Of a stretch of 64,000 nt of DNA, positions 7,349 to 17,077 are shown piece by piece. The stretch comes from JBGAHD01 sp044226395 (GTDB lineage Bacteria > Pseudomonadota > Gammaproteobacteria > Xanthomonadales > Ahniellaceae). The position numbers and the translations under genes are program-made. The notes beneath the pieces were generated by a model that was given only the letters and a program-made list of their open reading frames with translations, searched no databases and was not told the DNA's origin. How positions within the stretch are numbered: position 1 is the first letter of the stretch; each line of letters starts with the position of its first letter. The stretch spans positions 310,001-374,000 of the forward strand of contig JBGAHD010000004.1 in assembly GCA_044226395.1 (NCBI GenBank). The letters are read 5' to 3'.

Positions 7349-8461
7349 ATGCGCCACTTGTTCGCCACCCTGCTCCTCCTGATCGCCACGTCCGCGCTGG
7401 CCGCGAACGATCGTCCCGACGACCTCGATGACGGCTGGACGGTCGCATCGCCCGCCGAGGTCGGTCTCGATGCCGCCAAGCTCGCCGAACTGTCGGCGCG
7501 AATCGACGACGGCACCTTCAAGAACATCACTAGCATCCTCGTCGCGCGTGACGGCAAGTTGGTGCATGAGGCCTATTTCAATGGTGGCAGTCGCGAGCGC
7601 TTGAACGACATGCGCTCGGCGACCAAGAGCCTCACTTCACTTCTGGTCGGCGCGGCGATCGATCGCGAGTTGATTCCGGGCGTCGACGCCAAGGTGTTCG
7701 GCTACTTCAAGGATCGCGCGTGGGCGCATCCCGATCCGCGCAAGCTCGGTTTCACGATCGAGGATCTGCTGACCATGAGCGCGCCCTGGGAGTGCAACGA
7801 CGAGAATCAGTTTTCCTCCGGCAATGAGGAACGCATGTACGTCACCGAGGACTGGCTGCAGTTCGCGCTCGATCTGCCCATGCGCGGCTATGCGCCCTGG
7901 GATACCAAGCCCGCGGATTCGCCGTATGGCCGCAGCTTTTCGTACTGCACCGCTGGCGTGCTGACGCTTGGCGCGGTGATCGAGCGCGCGACGGGCAAGT
8001 CACTGTCGGCCTTCGCGCGTGAAGCGTTCGAAGCACCGCTCGGCATCGACCAAGTGCGTTGGAACGTCGCGCCCGGTGGCGTGACCATGGGCGGTGGCGG
8101 CACGCGCTATCGCTCGCGCGATCTGCTCAAGATCGCCGAGATGGTGCGCGATCATGGCCGCTGGCACGGCAAGTCGGTGATCTCCGCGCGTTACATCGAC
8201 GCCGCGCTGACGCCGCGCGCGGTGCCGCGCGACAACATGGAATACGGCTACTTGTTCTGGCGCATGGGCACGACCGAAGGCAAGCCCGAGCACTGGGCCT
8301 GGGCGATGGCGGGCAATGGCGGCAACTACGCCCTGATCGTGCCCGAGCAGAACATGGTCGCGTTGATCACGTCCGAAGCCTTCAATCAGGGTTACGGGCA
8401 TCCGCAATCGCAGAAGATCTTTCGCGAGTATTTGATCAAGGCGGTGAAGGCTTCACCGTAA
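7349..8461 (+). CDS. Secreted serine hydrolase, beta-lactamase (class C/PBP4*) family
   Basis: A 370-residue protein with a clear signal peptide (MRHLFATLLLLIATSALAAN), so probably periplasmic. The catalytic S-x-x-K is SATK in MRSATKSLTS at about residues 91-94. Later blocks include LLTMSAPWEC, YGRSFSYCTAG in the place of the Y-x-N motif, and GYLFWRMG/GNGGNYALI near the C-terminus. Family members include esterases, D-aminopeptidases and low-activity penicillin-binding enzymes, so substrate cannot be assigned. Its 3' end overlaps the convergent CadC-like regulator by 26 bp. Confidence 0.88.
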   Translation: MRHLFATLLLLIATSALAANDRPDDLDDGWTVASPAEVGLDAAKLAELSARIDDGTFKNITSILVARDGKLVHEAYFNGGSRERLNDMRSATKSLTSLLVGAAIDRELIPGVDAKVFGYFKDRAWAHPDPRKLGFTIEDLLTMSAPWECNDENQFSSGNEERMYVTEDWLQFALDLPMRGYAPWDTKPADSPYGRSFSYCTAGVLTLGAVIERATGKSLSAFAREAFEAPLGIDQVRWNVAPGGVTMGGGGTRYRSRDLLKIAEMVRDHGRWHGKSVISARYIDAALTPRAVPRDNMEYGYLFWRMGTTEGKPEHWAWAMAGNGGNYALIVPEQNMVALITSEAFNQGYGHPQSQKIFREYLIKAVKASP

Positions 8462-10043
8462 GCAGATCCGTCGGCAACCACGACGCGCCCACGACCTGGG
8501 CGCGCTCTTGCGCCACCCGCGCGCCGATGCGATCGAGCGCGGCGGCGAAGCCCGGCGCTTCGCGCAGGCAAGCGAACAAGGGCGACGCCTGCAAATAGGC
8601 GCGATCGAGCAAGCCCGCATCGATCGCGCGATCGATCGCGGCCACGGCGGCGGCGCGATCGCCGCGCGCGCATTCGAGCCAGCTCAGTTCCAGATAGGTA
8701 TCGGGCCACTGATTGGTGGTCTTCTCGGGCGCGGCGAGTTCGGCGATGCGCGCCGCGATCTGTTCGGCGCTGGGCGCCGAGGTCGCGTACAGCAGATGCA
8801 AGGTGCGCAGGTGACCCACATGCGGTCGCGCCCGCGCGGCCTGCGCGAAGAAGTCGACCGCGCGCGCGCGATCGCCGCGCAGCAGCGCGAGTTGCGCCAG
8901 CAGCAATTGCAGTTCGGGATGATGCGGGCGTTGCAAGGCCTCGTCGGCGGCGCGCTCGGCCTCGCTGAATCGCCCTTGTCGAAACAGAAACGAGGGATAG
9001 GCGACATTGGCGAAAACATTGTCCGGCTGCAGTCGAAAACTGCGCGCGTACCATTGCTCGGCCTCGGCGGTGAAGCCGAGCAGTTCCAGATCGCGCGCGA
9101 TCTGATTGTCGAGATGGCGCAGATGCTCGCGTTGATCGAGCACCGACACATTGAGCCGCAAGGCCTCGGCCAAGCGCCCCTTGATGCTGAGCAGATACGC
9201 CGCGGACGACACGCTGTCGCTGCGCGCCGCCGGATCGAGCGCCATCGCGCGCGTGTAGCTGGCGATGGCATCGTCGATGCGGCCCAGGCAATCCTGCGCG
9301 TAGCCGCGCGCGGAATACGCCTCGCCATCGTCGCCGCGTTCGGCGATCAAGGCATCGGCCAGGCGCAGCGCGCGATCGGCGTGTTCCCAGGAGAAATCGA
9401 ACTGGCACACGCGCGCGCTGAGCGCGAAGCTCAGGCCCAGACGCGCGCCGACGGAAGTCGGGTCTTCGCGCAAAACGTCTTCGTACAAGGCCACGGCGCG
9501 TTCGTTGTTATCGCGCTGGCCCATGGCGAAGTAGTGCTGCGCGCGCGCCAACGTTTCCTCGCGCGCGGATTTTGGCGCGGGCGCGGGTTCGGCGCGCGGT
9601 CGCCACACAAAGGCACTCACGAGCGCGGCAAGCACCACGACCAAGGCCGCCGCGATCCCCGCGATCGGCCATCGCCGTGCCGTCGACTTCGATGCCACCG
9701 TTGGCGCATCATCGCTCATCGCCTCCGGCATCACGCACAACTGATAGCCCCGTCCACGCACCGAACGCACGTAGCGCGGCTGTCGACCATCGTCGCCCAA
9801 GGCCTGACGCAACAGCTTCACGCGCTGCGTCACGGTTTCCTCGTTGACCACGGCGGGCGCCCAGACTTCGGCGATCAACTCATCGAAAGCCACCACGTCC
9901 ACGCCTCGGCGCAGCAGGCAGGCGAGCAATTGAAAGCTCAGGCCCGCGACGTCCAGCACCGCGTCGCCACGGGTGACGCGTTGACGCGTGAGGTCGACGA
10001 TCACATCGTCGAGACGATAACGGCGGGGCAACGGGGACGACAT
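8436..10043 (-). CDS. CadC-like membrane transcriptional regulator with TPR domain
   Basis: A 535-residue protein in three parts. Residues 8-108 form an OmpR/PhoB-type winged helix (ETVTQRVKLLRQALGDDGR..RYVRSVRGRGYQL). A single membrane span follows at about 125-148. The remainder is Ala-rich helical repeats of TPR type (EEAYSARGYAQ-like, LDPAARSD, WYARSFRLQPDNVFAN). This is the ToxR/CadC layout, in which a periplasmic or C-terminal sensor controls a membrane-tethered DNA-binding domain. The target genes are unknown; the convergent serine hydrolase is a neighbour but not obviously a target. Confidence 0.86.
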   Translation of the reverse strand: MSSPLPRRYRLDDVIVDLTRQRVTRGDAVLDVAGLSFQLLACLLRRGVDVVAFDELIAEVWAPAVVNEETVTQRVKLLRQALGDDGRQPRYVRSVRGRGYQLCVMPEAMSDDAPTVASKSTARRWPIAGIAAALVVVLAALVSAFVWRPRAEPAPAPKSAREETLARAQHYFAMGQRDNNERAVALYEDVLREDPTSVGARLGLSFALSARVCQFDFSWEHADRALRLADALIAERGDDGEAYSARGYAQDCLGRIDDAIASYTRAMALDPAARSDSVSSAAYLLSIKGRLAEALRLNVSVLDQREHLRHLDNQIARDLELLGFTAEAEQWYARSFRLQPDNVFANVAYPSFLFRQGRFSEAERAADEALQRPHHPELQLLLAQLALLRGDRARAVDFFAQAARARPHVGHLRTLHLLYATSAPSAEQIAARIAELAAPEKTTNQWPDTYLELSWLECARGDRAAAVAAIDRAIDAGLLDRAYLQASPLFACLREAPGFAAALDRIGARVAQERAQVVGASWLPTDLLTVKPSPP

Positions 10044-10110
10044 GCGTGGACTCGAACGATGACCGCGCGAGTGTGCGCAGTGCGCGACACGCGCGCAAGT
10101 CCGAAGCGGC

Positions 10111-13100
10111 TTAGCTCTTGATCGTGGCGCGCGCGCTGGCGGCCGGCATCAGCACCATGCCGGCGCGACGCAAGGCGGACGCGAGGCCATCGATCTCGAT
10201 CGGCTTGGCCAGATAGTCGTTCATGCCCGCGGCGAACAAGCGCGCGCGCGAATCGGGTAGCACGTGCGCGGTGACCGCGATGATGTGCGGACGCCGCGCG
10301 TCGCCGGTCATGGCGCGCACGGCGCGCGTGGCGGCGACGCCGTCGAGTTCGGGCATCTCCACGTCCATCAGCACCACGTCGTAGTTCTGGCGCTTCAACG
10401 CATCGAGCACTTCTACGCCATTGGCGACCATGTCGGCGCGATAGCCGAGCGATTCCAGCATCAGCTCGACCAGCATCTGATTGACCTGATTGTCCTCGGC
10501 CACGAGGATGCGCATCGGGAAATTCTGCGCCAGCAGGCCGGGCTCGCTCTTGACCGATTCGCGCGCGGGACGCTCGCCGCCTTCGCCGAACAAGACCTGC
10601 AGCGAACCGAGCAATTGCGAAGGCCGCACCGGCGCGGCGATGCGGCGCACGTGGGCGCCGAGTTCCAGCACATCCTGCGCGCGCGCCGGCAACGACGAGA
10701 ACAAGACCAGAGGCATCTTGCGCCCCGGCAACTTGCGATTGATCAGTTCCTGCAAGCCGACGCGATTGCGCTCGTCGACGACGATGGCCTCGCACGCGGC
10801 GAGCGCGCCATCGTCGCTGGCATCATCGTCGAGCAGTTCGACCTTGGCGCCCCAGGCCTGCATCTGCGCGACCAGGGCCGCGCGCACGGCGTTGCGCACG
10901 CCGACCACGCCGATGCGACGATTGCGCAGTGGCGAAAAATCTTCCGCGCCCACCGCCATCGCCGCCGGCGTGGCCATGGGCAAGGCAATGCGAAACGTCG
11001 AGCCCTGCCCTTCGCGACTGTCGACCGAGATATCGCCGCGCATCAACTCGCACAAGCGCTTGCTGATCGCCAGACCCAGACCCGTGCCGCCGAAGCGGCG
11101 CGTGGTCGAGACATCGCCTTGCGAGAATGGCGCGAACAGACGATCCATGGTCGCGCGCGACATGCCGATGCCGGTGTCGCGCACTTCGCAGATCAGACGC
11201 AACTGGCCCTTGGCCTCGGCCTTGAGCTCGGCGCGGATCGCGACCTCGCCTTCGCGCGTGAACTTCAGCGCATTGGTCACCAGGTTCAGCAGCACCTGAC
11301 GCAGTCGCGTCTGATCGCCGACCACGCGCGTGGGCGCGGCGCCGGTGACGACGCACGTCAGCGCCAGGCCCTTGGCCTCGGCGCCACCGACGGCAAGATC
11401 CATCGCCGATTCGAGACAAGCGAGCAGATCGAAGGTCTCCTGTTCGACCGTCATCTGACCGGCCTCGATCTTGGAGAAGTCGAGAATGTCGTTGATCAGA
11501 TGCAACAGCAGATCGCCGCTGGACCGAATGGTCTCGGCCAGTTCGCGTTGATGCGGCGACAAGGGCGTGTCGAGCAGCAAGCCGGTCATGCCGATCACGG
11601 CGTTCATCGGCGTGCGGATCTCGTGACTCATGCTGGCCAGGAAACCCGACTTCGCGCGCGAGGCCGCTTCGGCCGCCTGCAACGCGCGTTGCAGTGCTTC
11701 GGACTGACGTTTTTCTTTCGTGACATCGAAGGCCACGCCCGCGACGCGGCCCTTGCCCGCGCGTTCGATGAACTGACCGGCGCTGCGGAACCAGCGCGCC
11801 GTGCCATCGTCCTGCGGCACGCGATATTCGACGGTATAGGGTTCGCCGGTGACGTGGCCGCGATCTTGCGCCTCGTGCAGGCGCTGCACGTCATCGGCGT
11901 GCATGATCGATTCGAGTTCTTCCATGGTCGACGGACTGAAGCCGTAGAACTCGATGTCGCGCTCGCCGCCGCGGCGTTCGCCGGTGTTGAGGTCGACTTC
12001 CCACAGATTGAGGCCCGCGCCCTGCACCGCCAGGCGCTGCCAGCGTTCGCTCTCGGCCAGGGCCAGTTCGGTGCGCTTGCGCTCGGTGATGTCCATCACC
12101 ACGCCCATGGCCCAGATCGGCTTGCCGTCGGGGCCGAGCTTGGGCACGCCGCGCGAAAACAGCCAATGCACCGAGCCATCGGGCCAGATCACGCGCATTT
12201 CGCCGGCGTATTCCTCGCCGCGCATGACCGTGCGCGCGAACAGCTCCTGATCGCGCTTGCGATCCTCGGGATGGATCAGGGCATCGGCTTCCTCGCGCGT
12301 GGCCGGCTTGCAGCCGAGCACCATCTCGTCGCGACCAAAGGACGAGCGCCTGCCCGTGACCAGATCCCATTCCCAGAACAGCATCGACGAGGCATCGAGC
12401 ACCTGACGCAGGCGCGACTCGAACGCGACCGCGCGCGCTTGCGCCTCGATCAGATCGGTGACGTCGGCGACCACGCCGTACAGACGCTCGGGCCGGCCCT
12501 CGGCGTCGAGATGGCAGTGACCGCGCGATTGCAGCCAGCGGATCGTGCCGTCGGGCCAGCGCACGCGGAACTCATTCAAGTACGCGCCGCCTTCGCGCTT
12601 GACCCTTTCGATCTCGGTCAAGTAACCGATGCGATCCTCGGCCAGCACCAGATCGATCGCGGCCTGCGCCGTGGGCGCCTGCGAGCCGATCAAGGACAGA
12701 TCGCCACCGCTGGTGCGGCGCTCGCCGGTGCGCAGATCCCATTCCCAGGCGACCATGCCCGCGGCCTCGAGGGCCACGCGCAGATGCGCCTCGGTCGGCG
12801 TCTGCACGGAACCGAAGCCGGCGATCGACGCGGTGTCGGCCTCGGCCTGACGCGCGCGCAACACCCAGTCGCGCAAGAAGGCGGAGTGAACCGGTCGCGG
12901 CAGAATGTCGATGCGCCCGGGCAGGCCGGCGGCGACCGCGCGGTCGAGCGAATCGGGCTTGGTGCCGAGCACCAGCATCACCGGCACGCCTTCGGCCACG
13001 CGCGCGCCGGCGAAGGCCATGATGCCGGGCACGTCGGCGTCGAGCACGGCGCAGCGGGCGCTCACGGTCTCGGCCTCGATCATGTTCGCGGCTTCGACCA

Positions 13101-13203
13101 CGCGCACGCCGACCGCGGCCAGCGCGGTCGTCACGTCGGCGCGCAGCGCGGCGTCCGCGCTGACCAGCACGACCTGAAACGTGGACTCGAGCATGGCGCT
13201 CAT
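10111..13203 (-). CDS. Hybrid sensor histidine kinase (PAS x3, HK, pseudo-receiver, receiver)
   Basis: About 1030 residues, cytoplasmic, with no membrane span seen. Order: a receiver-like N-terminal domain (QVVLVSADAALRAD...AVLDADVPG); three PAS/PAC repeats, each with W-E-W/V-D-L..GERR and RWPDG..RWLQSRG; H-box SMSHEIRTPMNAVIGM; N, G1 (VRDTGIGMS) and G2 (GGTGLGLAISK) boxes; a degenerate middle receiver; and a canonical C-terminal receiver (ILVAEDNQVNQ...VLMDVEMPELDG). This is BarA/LuxQ-like phosphorelay architecture without a C-terminal HPt. ATG 13203 is used because the frame upstream has no domain homology; an AGGAGG sits rather far upstream. The output partner is not adjacent. Confidence 0.9.
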   Translation of the reverse strand: MSAMLESTFQVVLVSADAALRADVTTALAAVGVRVVEAANMIEAETVSARCAVLDADVPGIMAFAGARVAEGVPVMLVLGTKPDSLDRAVAAGLPGRIDILPRPVHSAFLRDWVLRARQAEADTASIAGFGSVQTPTEAHLRVALEAAGMVAWEWDLRTGERRTSGGDLSLIGSQAPTAQAAIDLVLAEDRIGYLTEIERVKREGGAYLNEFRVRWPDGTIRWLQSRGHCHLDAEGRPERLYGVVADVTDLIEAQARAVAFESRLRQVLDASSMLFWEWDLVTGRRSSFGRDEMVLGCKPATREEADALIHPEDRKRDQELFARTVMRGEEYAGEMRVIWPDGSVHWLFSRGVPKLGPDGKPIWAMGVVMDITERKRTELALAESERWQRLAVQGAGLNLWEVDLNTGERRGGERDIEFYGFSPSTMEELESIMHADDVQRLHEAQDRGHVTGEPYTVEYRVPQDDGTARWFRSAGQFIERAGKGRVAGVAFDVTKEKRQSEALQRALQAAEAASRAKSGFLASMSHEIRTPMNAVIGMTGLLLDTPLSPHQRELAETIRSSGDLLLHLINDILDFSKIEAGQMTVEQETFDLLACLESAMDLAVGGAEAKGLALTCVVTGAAPTRVVGDQTRLRQVLLNLVTNALKFTREGEVAIRAELKAEAKGQLRLICEVRDTGIGMSRATMDRLFAPFSQGDVSTTRRFGGTGLGLAISKRLCELMRGDISVDSREGQGSTFRIALPMATPAAMAVGAEDFSPLRNRRIGVVGVRNAVRAALVAQMQAWGAKVELLDDDASDDGALAACEAIVVDERNRVGLQELINRKLPGRKMPLVLFSSLPARAQDVLELGAHVRRIAAPVRPSQLLGSLQVLFGEGGERPARESVKSEPGLLAQNFPMRILVAEDNQVNQMLVELMLESLGYRADMVANGVEVLDALKRQNYDVVLMDVEMPELDGVAATRAVRAMTGDARRPHIIAVTAHVLPDSRARLFAAGMNDYLAKPIEIDGLASALRRAGMVLMPAASARATIKS

Positions 13204-13416
13204 AGCCGTCGCGCGAACGCGCCCCTCCTGTCTGAATCCTGCCGGCGAAGCCACGCCGGACCGATCGCGCCGGCTGGGCGCGTCGCTCAATCCGGCTACT
13301 TAGGCACAACCCCGGCCCGGAAAGCAAACGGCGCCCGCCGACGGCGGTTTTCCGGCGCCGGACGGGCCGACGCGCGGCGCGCCGTGCGACAATCGCGCGC
13401 CCCGAGCGAGCCGGCC

Positions 13417-14013
13417 ATGAGCAAACGTTACGACCGCGCCTATTTCGACCGCTGGTATCGCGACCCGCGCCAACGCGTGAAGCACGCCGACGAATTGCGC
13501 CGCAAGGTGCAACTGGCCGTGAGCCTGGCCGAGTATTACCTCAACCGACCGTTGGAAAGCGTGATCGACATCGGCTGCGGCGAAGGTGCCTGGCACGGGC
13601 CACTGCTCGCATTGCGACCGAAGCTGCGCTACATCGGCTTCGACAGCAGCGAGTACGTGGTCGAACGCTACGGCAACAGCCGCAATATTCACTACGCGCG
13701 CTTCGATCAGCTCGACGGCATCGGCCTGCGCGAGCCGGTGGATCTGCTGATCTGTTCCGACGTGATGCACTACGTGCCCAGCGCGCACTTGCTGGCCGGC
13801 GTGCCGCAGTTCGCGCGGCTGTGTCATGGCGTGGCCTTTCTGGAGGCGTTCTGTCGCGGCGATGATTTCGTCGGCGACGACGACGGCTTCGTCGCCCGCA
13901 CGGCGACCTGGTATCGCAAGCTGTTCGCGCGGCACGGCTGGATCTCGGCCGGGTCCAACTGCTATCTCAGCCGCGACCTGCGCGACTGGGCCTCGCGCCT
14001 GGAACTGGCCTGA
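13417..14013 (+). CDS. Class I SAM-dependent methyltransferase
   Basis: 198 residues. SAM-binding motif I is VIDIGCGEGAWHG, the acidic loop is YIGFDSSEYVVERY, and motif IV is VDLLICSDVMHYV. The start MSKRYDRAYFDRWYRDP is typical of a family of small trans-aconitate/ubiquinone-type methyltransferases of unknown substrate. It is divergent from the hybrid kinase with a 213-bp gap. A DUF4272 gene follows 67 bp downstream on the same strand. Confidence 0.86.
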   Translation: MSKRYDRAYFDRWYRDPRQRVKHADELRRKVQLAVSLAEYYLNRPLESVIDIGCGEGAWHGPLLALRPKLRYIGFDSSEYVVERYGNSRNIHYARFDQLDGIGLREPVDLLICSDVMHYVPSAHLLAGVPQFARLCHGVAFLEAFCRGDDFVGDDDGFVARTATWYRKLFARHGWISAGSNCYLSRDLRDWASRLELA

Positions 14014-14080
14014 GCGAACGAGCGCGGCGGCGCGCTTTCGCCGTATGTCGATCACCCCCGACGGACCGAGGCGCGATGAC

Positions 14081-14863
14081 ATGAACGAACACGACCGCCA
14101 ACGACGCGATCTGCTGCTGACCCTGGCCGCCACGATGACGGCGGCCGCGCTGCCCGCCCTCGCCGAGGACACCTCGTCCGAAGCGCGCAAGGCCCGCATC
14201 CAGGCGCGCGAACGCGAGCCCAGCGCCGAAGGCCTGGCGCGCAAGGCGCGCAGCGAAGCCGTGCTGACCGAACATGGCGTGCCGATCAACACCCATCTGC
14301 CGGTGATTGCCGCCGCGCGCGAAGTGCGCCCGCGCGACAAGGCCGAGATCGCGCGGCGCGCGCTGTGCCTGATGGTGGTCGCGCTCAAGGGCGAAGGACT
14401 CGAACAGGAACACGTCGACCGTTGGCTGGTGACGCATGCACTGCAGGCGCATTTCACGCCGAAAGAGAACGCCTTCCTCGACGATCCCGCGCCGGCTTTC
14501 CAGGACCTCGCGACCTTCGCCTGGCGTCACGAAGCCGCTTGGGTCTTGTTGTGGTCGTTGCGATTGGCCGATCCGCTCGGCCTGCCGGTAATGCGCGGCG
14601 ATGCCAAGGCCGCCGTGACCTTGATGATCTCGCGCACGACGGCGCAGATTCTTGCCCAGGCGCGCCCGCGCCCGATCGCCGAGGTGCTCGACGCGGCCGA
14701 TCTGATCTATCGCTGTCATTGGGCCGTGGTCGACGCGCGCTTGAAGGGCGAACCCGCGCCCGCCGGTCTCGATGCCGACGTGGTACTGGAACGGCATTGG
14801 GCCTTGAACTGGCTGATCGGTTACATGGATCAGGCGTGGGACGATATTTCGACGGATACTTGA
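14081..14863 (+). CDS. DUF4272-like protein with Tat-type signal
   Basis: 260 residues. The N-terminus has twin arginines before a hydrophobic run (RQRRDLLLTLAATMTAAALPALA), suggesting Tat export or a Tat-like signal. The body matches what I know of DUF4272: RKARSEAVLTEHGVPINTHLPVI, RALCLMVVALKGEGL, FTPKENAFLDD, and a C-terminal CHWAVVDARLKG...VVLERHWALNWLIGY. No enzymatic role is established for the family. ATG 14081 is preferred to the in-frame ATG 14045 because a GAGG sits upstream. Confidence 0.82.
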   Translation: MNEHDRQRRDLLLTLAATMTAAALPALAEDTSSEARKARIQAREREPSAEGLARKARSEAVLTEHGVPINTHLPVIAAAREVRPRDKAEIARRALCLMVVALKGEGLEQEHVDRWLVTHALQAHFTPKENAFLDDPAPAFQDLATFAWRHEAAWVLLWSLRLADPLGLPVMRGDAKAAVTLMISRTTAQILAQARPRPIAEVLDAADLIYRCHWAVVDARLKGEPAPAGLDADVVLERHWALNWLIGYMDQAWDDISTDT

Positions 14864-14949
14864 GCGCGCGTGATTTTGATCTTGCGTTGATCGATCTTTG
14901 TCACCGCGTCATTGTCATCGATGCGGCGCGACGCGCGACCTCGAATGGC

Positions 14950-16452
14950 TCAATCCCCCGGCCCACACACCCGATCGCGCCCGCGATCCTTGGCCTGATA
15001 CAGACGACGATCGGCCAGGCGCAGCAGTTCTTCCCACGTCGCCGCCTCGGTCGCCTGCGCGAGTCCAATGCTGACCGTGATCGCCAAGTCCGGCGCGAGC
15101 GCTGGCCAAGGCTCGACGCGCGCGTCCTCGCGCAACGCTTCGGCGTGCGCGCGTGCCGCGGCCAGATCCGGCGCGCGCCACAGCAGCGCGAATTCCTCGC
15201 CGCCGAAGCGCGCGAGCACATCGCCTTCGCCCAAGCGTTGACGCCAGCGCGCGACCAAGCGACACAGCACCGCATCGCCGACCGCGTGCAGATGCCGATC
15301 GTTGACGCGCTTGAAGTGATCGACGTCGATCAAGGCCAGCACCAGCACGCCCTCGCCCGCGCGCGCGAACTCGCGCGCCAGGGCCTCGTTGAGATGGCGG
15401 CGGTTGCAGGCATCGGTCAGCGGGTCGTGACGGCTCAAGCGATCGAGCTCGCGCGTGCGTCGCTCGAGTTCGGCCAAGGCCTCGGCCAGTTCGCGCGAAC
15501 GCAGGCGCTCGATCTCGTGCGCGTGCTGCGCGCGTTCGAGTTCCGCTTGCGCGGCCATGCTTTCCACCCGTTCGCGCAGCACTTCGTCGAAGACGCTGGC
15601 GCGCACTTCCTGGAACGCGCGCAGATGCCGTAGCGCCGCGCGCAGATCGCCGCGACGCTCGTGGATGTCGGCCAGCACTTCGTGCGCGCGGTAGATCTCG
15701 CGTCGAATGCCCAGACGCTCGACCAGGGCCAGCGCGCGTTGCACTTGCGCCAGGGCCGCGTCGTGATCGCCCAGGCCGCCGAGAAAGGCGCCGTAGTCCT
15801 TGAGCACTTCGGCGTGCATGCGCGGCGACTCGCCGCGCGCGGTGGAATCGATCGCGGCCAGATGATCGGCGTGGGCCGCGGCCAGATCGCCGCAGGCCGC
15901 GTGCATGCGCGCGCGCGCCGACAGCACCCAGCCGTGATGACCCCAGTCGCCAACCGCGGCGGCGGCGCGGATCGCGTCTTCCAGGCGCGGTCGCGCCAAC
16001 GCGTACTGCCCTTGCGCGACCAGGCAATCGGAGAGATTGACCAGCAGATAGACCTCGACCTCGGTGTCGCCGGCCGCGCGCGTCTCAGTGAGGCCATGCT
16101 CGTAGTGCGCGAGCGCGGTGGCGATGTCGCCCAGTTCCTCGTGCACGACGCCGAGATAGTTCCACACGCGGCCCGTGTGCACGGCGCCATTGAGCGCGGT
16201 GATGCGATCGAGCGCCTGACGCAAGGTCGTCAACGCGGCCTGATACAAGCCTTGCATGGTCAGGCCGGCGCCGAGCCAGAGCGTGGCCTGGGCCAGCACC
16301 GATTCATCGCCTTCGGCTTGCGCGCGCGCGATCGCCGCGCGCGCGTCGCGCACCACGGTCTGGTAATCCGCGCGACGAAAACTCGCGCGCAACTCGACCA
16401 AGGTGGCGGTGCCGCTGCTGGACGCGGTGGCGGTGGCGATGGGTTCGCTCAT
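14950..16452 (-). CDS. Diguanylate cyclase with N-terminal TPR repeats
   Basis: 500 residues. The N-terminal ~300 residues are TPR-like helical repeats (ALATLRQALDRI, NYLGVVHEELGDIATALAHYEHGL, LLVNLSDCLVAQGQYALARPRLEDA). A coiled coil (ELERAQHAHEIERLRSRELA) follows, then a GGEEF domain. The active-site signature is intact (ARFGGEEFALLW) with HDPLTDACNRRHL and IDVDHFKRVND, so it should make cyclic di-GMP. No RxxD inhibitory site is obvious before GGEEF. Start MSEPIAT at 16452 is where the repeat fold begins. It is probably a soluble cytoplasmic signalling protein. Confidence 0.9.
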   Translation of the reverse strand: MSEPIATATASSSGTATLVELRASFRRADYQTVVRDARAAIARAQAEGDESVLAQATLWLGAGLTMQGLYQAALTTLRQALDRITALNGAVHTGRVWNYLGVVHEELGDIATALAHYEHGLTETRAAGDTEVEVYLLVNLSDCLVAQGQYALARPRLEDAIRAAAAVGDWGHHGWVLSARARMHAACGDLAAAHADHLAAIDSTARGESPRMHAEVLKDYGAFLGGLGDHDAALAQVQRALALVERLGIRREIYRAHEVLADIHERRGDLRAALRHLRAFQEVRASVFDEVLRERVESMAAQAELERAQHAHEIERLRSRELAEALAELERRTRELDRLSRHDPLTDACNRRHLNEALAREFARAGEGVLVLALIDVDHFKRVNDRHLHAVGDAVLCRLVARWRQRLGEGDVLARFGGEEFALLWRAPDLAAARAHAEALREDARVEPWPALAPDLAITVSIGLAQATEAATWEELLRLADRRLYQAKDRGRDRVCGPGD

Positions 16453-16591
16453 GCCGGGATGATGCCGCGAGGCCGCGTGTCGGCCAACCGCGGCCCGTTC
16501 AACTGAAGCGTCGGGGCGATGAGCCGTCGACGCGGGGCGAGTCGGAGGGCGCGGCGACGATTTATCGACGCGCCACGCCTCGAGCGGGTGA

Positions 16592-16876
16592 TCACTGCGC
16601 GGGCGCAGCCTCGTCGGCCTTGGCCACCGCGGGAGCGGCGCGCGTGTAGACAATGCGGTGCGTGCCGCCATCGCAACTGCCGACCACGCGCTGGCCTTCG
16701 GTCACGGCTTCGGGCGCGACGATGTCGAGCGTGTAGCCGACGACGCCCTTGGCGTCGAGCTTGGCCGCGATCTCTTGCTTCAATTCCTCGCAAGGCTTCG
16801 CCGCCAGGGCCACGCCCGGCGCGAGCAGGGCCGAGGCGGCCAGGGTCAGGGACAGACTCCAATGCACGATCTTCAT
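16592..16876 (-). CDS. DUF1161 secreted small protein
   Basis: 94 residues with a signal peptide (MKIVHWSLSLTLAASALLAPGVALA). The short domain CEELKQEIAAKLDAKGVVGYTLDIV...VVGSCDGGTHRIVYTR is the DUF1161 pattern, with two conserved cysteines that can form a disulfide in the periplasm. Function is unknown for the family. Confidence 0.9.
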   Translation of the reverse strand: MKIVHWSLSLTLAASALLAPGVALAAKPCEELKQEIAAKLDAKGVVGYTLDIVAPEAVTEGQRVVGSCDGGTHRIVYTRAAPAVAKADEAAPAQ

Positions 16877-17077
16877 GACGTCTCCAGGGTCAGGTGCTGG
16901 CCGCTACTCTAGCGCCGGCGCATGGCGCGCGCTGGGTGGATTTGTGGCGACGCGATGGCGTCGTCGCGCCGAGGGCGGGTTTCATCGCGCAATCGACTGG
17001 CTTGGTCGCAAGCCCCGGCGCGGCGGCGGGCCACCGCCTAGGCTTGCCCCATCATCCCCCGGAAGAGGAGTCCGAGC

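Noticed and set aside
10264..13416. Very long plus-strand frame of over 1000 residues
   Set aside because: It is the antisense shadow of the hybrid kinase; only its last part from 13417 encodes a real methyltransferase.
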